From NCBI GenBank assembly GCA_015520115.1, contig WAQS01000065.1, positions 1-5,576 of the forward strand: a DNA stretch of 5,576 bases. Reading direction: 5' to 3'. The translations under genes and the position numbers were made by a program. The notes beneath the pieces were generated by a model that saw only the letters and a list, made by a program, of their open reading frames with translations, was not told the DNA's origin and searched no databases. The DNA comes from Ferroglobus sp. GTDB lineage: Archaea; Halobacteriota; Archaeoglobi; Archaeoglobales; Archaeoglobaceae. Below are positions 1-4,513 of this stretch, one piece after another. The number at the start of each line of letters is the position of its first letter. Position 1 is the stretch's first letter.

Positions 1-1
1 A

Positions 2-802
2 TTCATAGCCCAGAGAATTGAATGGGCTCCTGTGAAAGAGCTACTTGAAATTTTCCCTGAAATAAGGAGGAAAGCTAAGACTGTCTACGTTGTTCACGAA
101 AGAAAGCCTCCAACCAACGAGCTGTTTTACAAATTCGAGTGGGATGCAGTGGTATGCTTCGATGAGAGGTACGTGAAGCAGTGGGAAAAGACGAAATACA
201 AGGACAAGTTGAGGGTAATTCCCTATCCAACTGGACCGCTTGTTAAAGGAGATAAGGAAAAGAGCAGAAAGAAGCTTGGGATAGATGAGGGAAAAATTCT
301 CCTTAGCTACGGTTGGAAACCGGAATTGCACGTTCTCCCGGCATTTCCCGCTTTAAAAGATCTCAGTAGGGTGATAGATTACAAATTTTTACTCCTCGTC
401 GACCCGGAATCGAAATTTGAGTTGAGAGACGAATTTGTCGAAATTAGAAGGGAAAGACCTCCGTTAGAGAGAATCTACGAGTACTTGCACGCATCAGACG
501 TCTGCTTAATTCACAAAGAGAAGGGTGAGGTGAAAGAAGGAGAAGTTGTCGTTTCGAGCTCTGTTTTAATGTGCCTCGGAGCTTTAACTCCGATAGTTAC
601 CTCCGACACAGAGTTCGTTTCCTTTTTGAGCAAGGAGGTGATAAAGTACAAGGACTTGAGAGAGCTGAGATCAATACTCAAAGGAATCTTTGAGGGAACG
701 ATGGACGTTACCGAAAACATCTTAGCGGCTGAAAATTACGTTAAGCAGAACTGTCCAGAGAAGATAGCTAAGATGTACCTTGAACTTTTCAAGGAACTTT
801 AA
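2..802 (+). CDS. GT-B fold glycosyltransferase, C-terminal part (5' end outside window)
   Basis: The frame is open to the left edge, so the GTG at 32 is probably internal and 266 residues of a longer protein are visible. Numbering from that GTG, the pattern fits the second half of a GT4-like glycosyltransferase. There is an interdomain strand with RVIPYP (61-66), then a short Lys-rich segment ending in RKKLGI, a strand with LLSYGW (90-95), and a helix-strand unit LERIYEYLHASDVCLI (145-160). An acidic patch follows in which E163 and E171 are spaced like the EX7E motif of retaining enzymes, and then CLGALTPIVTSD (181-192), which resembles the usual G-x-P-V-V-x-S/T-D nucleotide-sugar loop. Such enzymes transfer a sugar from an activated donor to a lipid, protein or glycan; donor and acceptor cannot be read here. 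No membrane helix is visible, so this part is cytosolic. The gene converges on hjc and their stop codons overlap. The family call is by motif pattern only; another GT-B family is possible. Confidence 0.68.
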   Translation, partial: FIAQRIEWAPVKELLEIFPEIRRKAKTVYVVHERKPPTNELFYKFEWDAVVCFDERYVKQWEKTKYKDKLRVIPYPTGPLVKGDKEKSRKKLGIDEGKILLSYGWKPELHVLPAFPALKDLSRVIDYKFLLLVDPESKFELRDEFVEIRRERPPLERIYEYLHASDVCLIHKEKGEVKEGEVVVSSSVLMCLGALTPIVTSDTEFVSFLSKEVIKYKDLRELRSILKGIFEGTMDVTENILAAENYVKQNCPEKIAKMYLELFKEL

Positions 803-1197
803 AGTCTCTCCTGCTTGTATTTTCCTATAATTTCCTCAAAATCCTTTCCTAAATGATAATTCTCCTCTCCGATCTTGTAACCCTTTTCAGTCTCTATTAA
901 ATCTGAGATGGTGAAAAATTTCCACCTTTTTCTTGGAAGCTTAAAAGCTATTAACGGCTTCGCTCCAAAGAGATTCGAGAACATGACGAGCTCTCTAAGC
1001 CTTTCCCCGCTTATGTACAACGGAAGCTCTTTTCTCATCTTCACTTCAAGCGCATAAAACTTTTTTCCGTTCCCCACAACCAAGTCCGGAGAGGGATGGG
1101 ATGAGGAACCGCTTCCAGCCACTCTTACAGCTGCGAAACCGTTATCCCAGAAAAGGTTGAGAAGTTCTCTTTCAAATCTACTACCCTTCCTCTTCAT
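799..1197 (-). CDS. hjc: Archaeal Holliday junction resolvase Hjc
   Basis: This 132-residue protein has the length and motif order of archaeal Hjc, a homodimeric, Mg2+-dependent structure-specific nuclease. Hjc cuts four-way DNA junctions symmetrically during recombination and replication-fork repair. The N-terminus [11 protein letters not shown] carries the conserved Glu (E9). GFAAVRVAGSGSSSHPSPDLVV (20-41), in two parts around S31, supplies the basic R25, the Ser-rich loop and D38. ALEVK (49-53) supplies E51 and K53. Together E9, D38, E51 and K53 form the PD-(D/E)xK nuclease site, and all are present. The ATG at 1197 is chosen because it puts E9 at the usual distance from the N-terminus. 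It overlaps the stop of the PIN gene in an ATGA (1197-1194), suggesting translational coupling as the last gene of the aIF2 gamma operon. Its TAA shares TTAA (799-802) with the stop of the convergent glycosyltransferase. Confidence 0.95.
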   Translation of the reverse strand: MKRKGSRFERELLNLFWDNGFAAVRVAGSGSSSHPSPDLVVGNGKKFYALEVKMRKELPLYISGERLRELVMFSNLFGAKPLIAFKLPRKRWKFFTISDLIETEKGYKIGEENYHLGKDFEEIIGKYKQERL

Positions 1198-1610
1198 AAT
1201 TCCTCTATCTCCACGAATTTCAGTTCCCTTAAATACCCAGTCTCTATTCCTTCCTCGTTAGCTCTTCTACGTAAATTCTTGTCGTTAGTTATTAGCGTGG
1301 CACCAAATTTCTTGGCAACTTGCAAAAGAGCATCATCAGTTCCGACGGTATTGCTTTCAACGATTTCGCAATCTCTGCAGTTTTCTACAAGCTTTATCGC
1401 AAGTTTAGCAGCTCTTTTTTCTTTTCCTGTTAAAGAAATGCTGAGGTTTTTTAACTCCTCGAAAACTCTGTCTGGGACTAAAAATTTCTTAAAGCCGAGT
1501 TCACGAAGCTGATCGAGGAGATCAACTTTTTGAGTGAAGATGTAGATTAGAACGTTCGTATCTAAGACGGCTGATTTTACCTTATCCTTCCCGCTCCTAT
1601 CAGCCTCCAT
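1194..1610 (-). CDS. PIN-domain nuclease, Fcf1/VapC9-like, in the aIF2 gamma operon
   Basis: This 138-residue protein is a single PIN domain. The metal-binding acids appear in order: D17 in [13 protein letters not shown]52 in [10 protein letters not shown]92/D93 in GTDDALL, and D110 in LITNDKNL. All four positions are filled, so an active Mg2+/Mn2+-dependent single-strand RNase is expected. Archaeal PIN proteins next to aIF2 gamma are commonly annotated as rRNA-processing Fcf1-like or VapC9-like. I recall that the Archaeoglobus fulgidus counterpart (AF0591) has a crystal structure, but I could not check this. There is no antitoxin gene beside it, and it sits between a translation factor and hjc, so a housekeeping RNA-processing role is more likely than a toxin role; this is inference. 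The ATG at 1610 lies inside the aIF2 gamma frame (34-nt overlap). No other ATG, GTG or TTG occurs between it and the first motif, so it is the only credible start. The first 11 residues are a charged extension ahead of the fold. Confidence 0.9.
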   Translation of the reverse strand: MEADRSGKDKVKSAVLDTNVLIYIFTQKVDLLDQLRELGFKKFLVPDRVFEELKNLSISLTGKEKRAAKLAIKLVENCRDCEIVESNTVGTDDALLQVAKKFGATLITNDKNLRRRANEEGIETGYLRELKFVEIEEL

Positions 1611-2803
1611 CTCGTTCCGACTCTCCTGCTTATAGCCACCCTATCTCCGACTTCAGCGCAGACCGGTCTTTTCAGCTTTACCTCCACGACATCGTCTCTC
1701 GCTGAAGTAACGACTCCGAGAGTTATCGCAGTCCCGACGGCAAGCATCAAAGGCTCGTTCATCTTTATCTTCTCGACTTTAATCTCCTCCTCAGTTCCCA
1801 CAACTCTTTCAAGCAGTTGAACCTCCATGGTGAATTCGTAGAGAACGTCCGGCAGCTCGTTTGGATGTCCGAGGACGTTGCCTACAAGCCCGTCGCTTTT
1901 GGTTAAGAACGGATCGAGCTTCGTTGCCACTCCTATGAGTCCTCCGGGTGTAGCCTCTTCGATTTGCCTTCCCGAAGCCATTATGCTCACGACCTCCGTG
2001 TATATCGGATTGTAGTTACCTCTTTCATCCTTAACTCCCGGGCGGATCTCTATCTCGTCTCCTACCCTAAGCTTTCCCCTCGCCAAGCTTCCGCCTACAA
2101 CTCCCCCAAGAAGTTTATCCGGAGGAGTTCCGGGTTTGTTCACGTCGAAGCTCCTTGCTATGTGCATGAGCGGTGCTGAAGAGAGGTCTCTTTCCGGAGT
2201 TGGTATCGTTTCCTCTATCGCTTCGATGAGGGCATCCACGTTCACTTTTTGTTGAGCGGAGATTGGAATTATCGGAGCGTTTTCGGCTATTGTTCCTTGA
2301 ACAAACTCCTTGATTTCTCTGTAATTTTCGAGAATTCTTTCCTTTGGAACGATGTCGATTTTGTTCTGAGCTATTACGATCTTATCGACTCCGATTATTT
2401 CGAGAGCCATCAAATGCTCCTTTGTTTGCGGTCTCGGACATTTTTCGTTGGCTGCTATAACTAAAACAGCTCCGTCCATCAAAGCAGCTCCACTCAGCAT
2501 TGTTGCCATCAGCGTTTCGTGTCCGGGACTATCGACGAAGCTCACCGTTCTAAGTATCTCCGTCTCGACGTTGTGTTTTGGACAAACAGCCTCAACTGTG
2601 TAAGCTTCGGGAGGTTCGCACAAAGGGCATTTTCTGAAAGTTGCGTCAGCATATCCAAGCTTTATCGAAATTCCCCTCTTGAGTTCTTCGCTGTGTCTGT
2701 CCGTCCAAACTCCGCTTAAAGCAGCAACAAGTGTTGTTTTTCCGTGATCAACGTGACCGACCATTCCTATGTTAACTTCCGGAAGAGGAACGTCTTTTGA
2801 CAT
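1577..2803 (-). CDS. eif2g: Translation initiation factor 2 subunit gamma (aIF2 gamma)
   Basis: This 408-residue protein is full length for the archaeal family. It is the GTPase core of the aIF2 alpha-beta-gamma trimer, which carries Met-tRNAi to the small ribosomal subunit. The P-loop GHVDHGKT is at 16-23 and the switch 1 segment [12 protein letters not shown] at 43-54. A zinc knuckle follows at 59-77, then DSPGHE (91-96), NKID (147-150) and SAQ (182-184). Two beta-barrel domains follow (roughly 205-325 and 325-408) with the family signatures [22 protein letters not shown] and GDRVAISR. The knuckle reads C59-x2-C62 ... C74-x2-H77, so the usual fourth Cys is His. The G3 motif has Ser at position 92, where the archaeal sequences I remember have Ala. 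The ATG at 2803 has no Shine-Dalgarno sequence; the TATA-like box centred near 2830 lies about 27 nt upstream, fitting a leaderless mRNA. It is the first gene of the operon with the PIN nuclease and hjc. Confidence 0.98.
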   Translation of the reverse strand: MSKDVPLPEVNIGMVGHVDHGKTTLVAALSGVWTDRHSEELKRGISIKLGYADATFRKCPLCEPPEAYTVEAVCPKHNVETEILRTVSFVDSPGHETLMATMLSGAALMDGAVLVIAANEKCPRPQTKEHLMALEIIGVDKIVIAQNKIDIVPKERILENYREIKEFVQGTIAENAPIIPISAQQKVNVDALIEAIEETIPTPERDLSSAPLMHIARSFDVNKPGTPPDKLLGGVVGGSLARGKLRVGDEIEIRPGVKDERGNYNPIYTEVVSIMASGRQIEEATPGGLIGVATKLDPFLTKSDGLVGNVLGHPNELPDVLYEFTMEVQLLERVVGTEEEIKVEKIKMNEPLMLAVGTAITLGVVTSARDDVVEVKLKRPVCAEVGDRVAISRRVGTRWRLIGAGRIR

Positions 2804-2825
2804 ATTTTAATGAGGTGATTGGGAG

Positions 2826-2835
2826 ATATTTAAAT
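2826..2835 (-). promoter_or_regulatory. TATA-like box for the aIF2 gamma operon (leaderless)
   Basis: Read on the minus strand the box is ATTTAAATAT, preceded by a purine-containing CAAGA that could serve as a BRE. Its centre is about 27 nt from the A of the aIF2 gamma ATG, the usual TATA-to-start-site distance in archaea, so transcription would begin at or next to the start codon. The absence of a GGAGG-like element before the ATG agrees with this. The core ATTTAAAT (2828-2835) is a perfect palindrome and could also be bound in the plus direction. The call rests on position and composition only. Confidence 0.6.
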
Positions 2836-2840
2836 CTTGA

Positions 2841-2924
2841 GTTATCGTTGGAATCCTTTTCGTCCATCTTGCAATCAAAGAAAAGGGATTAAACGAGCAA
2901 AAGCTCTTCCAAATTGCGTTAATC
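2841..2924 (+). other. Upstream in-frame extension of the membrane protein, no standard start
   Basis: These 28 codons follow an in-frame TGA (2838-2840) and are open into the ATG at 2925. They read VIVGILFVHLAIKEKG then LNEQKLFQIALI, i.e. a hydrophobic stretch, a polar linker, and residues that complete the first helix of the downstream protein to about 20 residues. This looks like genuine coding sequence, but it contains no ATG, GTG or TTG. The segment is either the remains of a lost 5' end or is translated from a rare start such as ATT or ATC. An intergenic stretch that is open by chance remains possible. Confidence 0.4.
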
Positions 2925-3803
2925 ATGCTTTTAACAACAACTATAACCCCGCTTGTAGCTATTGCCGTATTGAAAAGACACGGATATTCAGCTAAAGACA
3001 TTCTGAAGCTTCATGAGATTATCGGGGAAATGAATGTTAAGTGGTATGAAGCTGTGAAGAAAAGAAGAAAATACGAATTATCAAACGATCTTGGCTTAGC
3101 GTTGTTTCTACCACTCTTCGCTGGCTGGTTTCTTGCAGCATATACGGTTTTTTATGGCAGTGTGATATCAGCTGCAAAATTCGTTTTGTTTATTTTTGCA
3201 CATGTATCTAACGTGATTCTCTTTTATCTTTCTCTCTTTTTGCTTGCTGTTTATCCATTCATTCGAATTTTGAGATACGATTTTATGCAAAACAGAAATG
3301 TTTTTCTTGTCGTAATTTCTGCTTTTTCGGCTTTAGCAGCTTTTTTTGATTATCGTTATCCATGGAATCCTCTTCTTGTTTCTGCTTGCTGGACAACCTT
3401 TTCGCTTACACTCTTCCTATTTCCCGAAAATTTGAAGAAAATGAAAATTTTTACCGTGACTCTGATTTTGGTAGCTATACCACCGCTTCACGCCTCAATA
3501 ACATGCTCTCCTCTTGTTTTAATCCCCTATACATTCCCATACTTGGCTGAAAGCTGCAACGACACTTACGACACATTTTTTGCGGCGGTAATTCTTACGA
3601 TAATTGCTGCAACTCTCTCCGCTTTTCTCGTTTTGAGGATTTTTGGTTACGACTCTTTTAGAGAAGCTTTCGCTGACACTCGGAAGAAAATTGAAACCGG
3701 AAACTACAATCCACTTAAAGATGCAACCTTCTGGATAATTTGTACTTGGCTTGGTGTTTTTAACATAGGACTAAATCTTTTTGTCTTTCTTCTCTCGCAA
3801 TAA
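2925..3803 (+). CDS. Multi-pass membrane protein of unknown function, probably frameshifted
   Basis: I do not recognise this 292-residue protein. It has a short hydrophobic N-terminus (1-16), then a Lys/Arg-rich cytosolic stretch ending in KKRRK (45-49). Hydrophobic helices follow at about 55-78, 86-112, 126-141, 149-166, 175-190, 217-238 and 268-290. Basic residues (R114/R117, K171-K174, R238, R253-K255) fall on alternate sides, putting those loops in the cytosol. The loop at about 191-216 would then be outside and holds two Cys (194, 211) that could pair. No catalytic or transport signature was found. The ATG at 2925 is the first normal start in frame but has no visible Shine-Dalgarno sequence and cuts into a hydrophobic helix; the frame stays open back to 2841. 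At the 3' end, a further helix plus basic tail is encoded in the next frame. Removing one base between 3775 and 3800 would give a 326-residue protein ending at 3906. The gene may be decaying, or the sequence may contain an indel error. Confidence 0.75.
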   Translation: MLLTTTITPLVAIAVLKRHGYSAKDILKLHEIIGEMNVKWYEAVKKRRKYELSNDLGLALFLPLFAGWFLAAYTVFYGSVISAAKFVLFIFAHVSNVILFYLSLFLLAVYPFIRILRYDFMQNRNVFLVVISAFSALAAFFDYRYPWNPLLVSACWTTFSLTLFLFPENLKKMKIFTVTLILVAIPPLHASITCSPLVLIPYTFPYLAESCNDTYDTFFAAVILTIIAATLSAFLVLRIFGYDSFREAFADTRKKIETGNYNPLKDATFWIICTWLGVFNIGLNLFVFLLSQ

Positions 3804-3906
3804 TTTTGCAATCAGCTACGGAATAATTTTTGTTGCAGCATTTCAGTTTCTTGCATTTGGAGTGGTTAAATTGACGAGGCTAAGAAAATTTAAACCAAAA
3901 TGTTAA
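3775..3906 (+). other. Out-of-frame C-terminal segment of the membrane protein (apparent +1-base frameshift)
   Basis: The frame one base ahead of the membrane protein is open from 3775 to the TAA at 3904-3906. From about 3796 it reads SRNNFAISYGIIFVAA, then FQFLAFGVVKL, then the basic tail TRLRKFKPKC. This is one clean transmembrane helix followed by a positively charged end. Joined to the helix at 268-290 of the main frame, it makes a tight hairpin that returns the C-terminus to the cytosol, as the positive-inside rule predicts. It has no start codon or ribosome binding site of its own, so I read it as the displaced 3' end of the same gene. The T-rich tract at 3776-3795, including T5 at 3778-3782, is a likely place for the extra base. 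Confidence 0.6.
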
Positions 3907-3911
3907 TATAT
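3903..3911 (+). promoter_or_regulatory. TATA-like box for the vapBC pair
   Basis: The sequence TTAATATAT lies with its centre about 25 nt before the ATG at 3932. That spacing would start transcription at the start codon and give a leaderless antitoxin mRNA. No Shine-Dalgarno sequence precedes that ATG, which agrees. A second AT-rich stretch, AAAATTTAAA (3885-3894), is farther away and fits the 3932 start less well. The box overlaps the TAA that ends the out-of-frame membrane helix. Confidence 0.45.
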
Positions 3912-3931
3912 TGGTAAAAAAGTTTGGAAAT

Positions 3932-4168
3932 ATGGAAGTAAGAATGGATGCGCAGGGCAGAATTTACCTACCAGCCAATATAAGAAATGCTGTAAAACAC
4001 AGGAGATTCAGAGTGGTTTTGGAAGATGACAAGATAATTCTGATTCCAATTAAACCTGCTATCGAAAAATATTACGGAATCGTGAAGCCACGATATAAGA
4101 CGGCAGAAGAAATAGACGAAGCGGTGAAACATGAGACAGAAAAAATCCTCCGAGAGGATATATATTGA
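3932..4168 (+). CDS. vapB: AbrB/SpoVT-fold antitoxin, VapB-like
   Basis: This 78-residue protein begins with a swapped-hairpin AbrB/SpoVT DNA-binding domain. RMDAQGRIYLPANIRNAV matches the family pattern of D-x-x-G-R-i-x-x-P-x-x-I-R near the N-terminus, and a second strand pair runs through RVVLEDDKIILIPIK. The C-terminal part (about 43-78), with GIVKPRYKTAEEIDEAVKHE, is the polar, helical tail that in VapB proteins wraps and neutralises the toxin. It overlaps the downstream PIN-domain gene by 38 nt, the classic vapBC arrangement. The pair would autorepress by binding its own promoter, which is inferred from the family. The ATG at 3932 is preferred over the in-frame TTG at 3911 because it puts the AbrB motif at the normal distance from the N-terminus and sits about 25 nt after a TATA-like box. 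The TTG start would add seven residues. Confidence 0.85.
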   Translation: MEVRMDAQGRIYLPANIRNAVKHRRFRVVLEDDKIILIPIKPAIEKYYGIVKPRYKTAEEIDEAVKHETEKILREDIY

Positions 4169-4505
4169 TGTGAATGTTCTCTATTACTATCTCACAGCTC
4201 ACGAGGAATTTGGAGAGCGATCCAAAGATCTTATTGAACGATATGCGCTTGCAACCTCAGCGCTGACGATATGGTTGCTCTACGTGCTTACAAAGCTTGA
4301 GAATGTTGCTACAATTTTGGAAGAGCTTGAAATCGAAATTCTGCCGTTAACAAGTGAAATCTTTGAAAGAGCAAGAATGTTGAAGAAGCCAAAAGATTTT
4401 GAAGATAGAATACACTTGGCTACAATGCTTGAACACGGTATTGAAATTATATTATCAAACGATAAAGATTTTGACGAGATCCCGAAAATCAGAAGGATAT
4501 TTTAA
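4131..4505 (+). CDS. vapC: PIN-domain toxin, VapC-like
   Basis: This 124-residue PIN-domain protein is the expected toxin of the pair, an Mg2+-dependent RNase that typically cuts tRNA or rRNA when the antitoxin is lost. D13 and N15 lie in YIDVNVLYYYL, D92 in DFEDRIHLATM, and D111 and D115 in LSNDKDFDEI. The second acid of the usual site, a Glu in the helix after the first half of the domain, is not evident. The corresponding stretch TSALTIWLLYVLTKLEN (42-58) has Ile47, Trp48 and Leu49 where I expect it. It may therefore be a subfamily with a modified site, use E57, or be less active. The ATG at 4131 is preceded by GGTG as a Shine-Dalgarno element and lies inside vapB, so translation is probably coupled. 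No other usual start occurs before D13. Its stop is 8 nt from that of the convergent transporter. Confidence 0.87.
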   Translation: MRQKKSSERIYIDVNVLYYYLTAHEEFGERSKDLIERYALATSALTIWLLYVLTKLENVATILEELEIEILPLTSEIFERARMLKKPKDFEDRIHLATMLEHGIEIILSNDKDFDEIPKIRRIF

Positions 4506-4513
4506 GAATGCTG

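Noticed and set aside
32..802. GTG at 32 as the true start of the glycosyltransferase
   Set aside because: The frame is open to the window edge with protein-like sequence before it, and a 256-residue protein would lack most of the N-terminal GT-B domain.
1194..1610. The operon PIN protein as a VapC toxin
   Set aside because: No antitoxin-like gene is adjacent, and the neighbours are aIF2 gamma and hjc, so a housekeeping RNase reading is preferred, though not proven.
1279..2719. Several plus-strand open frames of 66-77 codons (1279-1512, 1964-2179, 2249-2464, 2519-2719)
   Set aside because: All are antisense to aIF2 gamma or the PIN gene, whose protein motifs are unmistakable. None shows its own motif.
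2815..2892. GTG at 2815 as a start for the membrane protein
   Set aside because: It is in a different frame, reaches a stop about 25 codons later, and its translation is not hydrophobic like the neighbouring frame.
2895..2906. GAGC-AAAA-GCTC inverted repeat as a terminator or operator
   Set aside because: A 4-bp stem is too short to mean much, no T-tract follows, and it lies inside the open extension of the membrane protein.
2807..3001. 64-codon minus-strand open frame directly upstream of aIF2 gamma
   Set aside because: It covers the aIF2 gamma TATA box and is antisense to a frame whose translation makes coherent membrane helices. Its own translation shows no motif.
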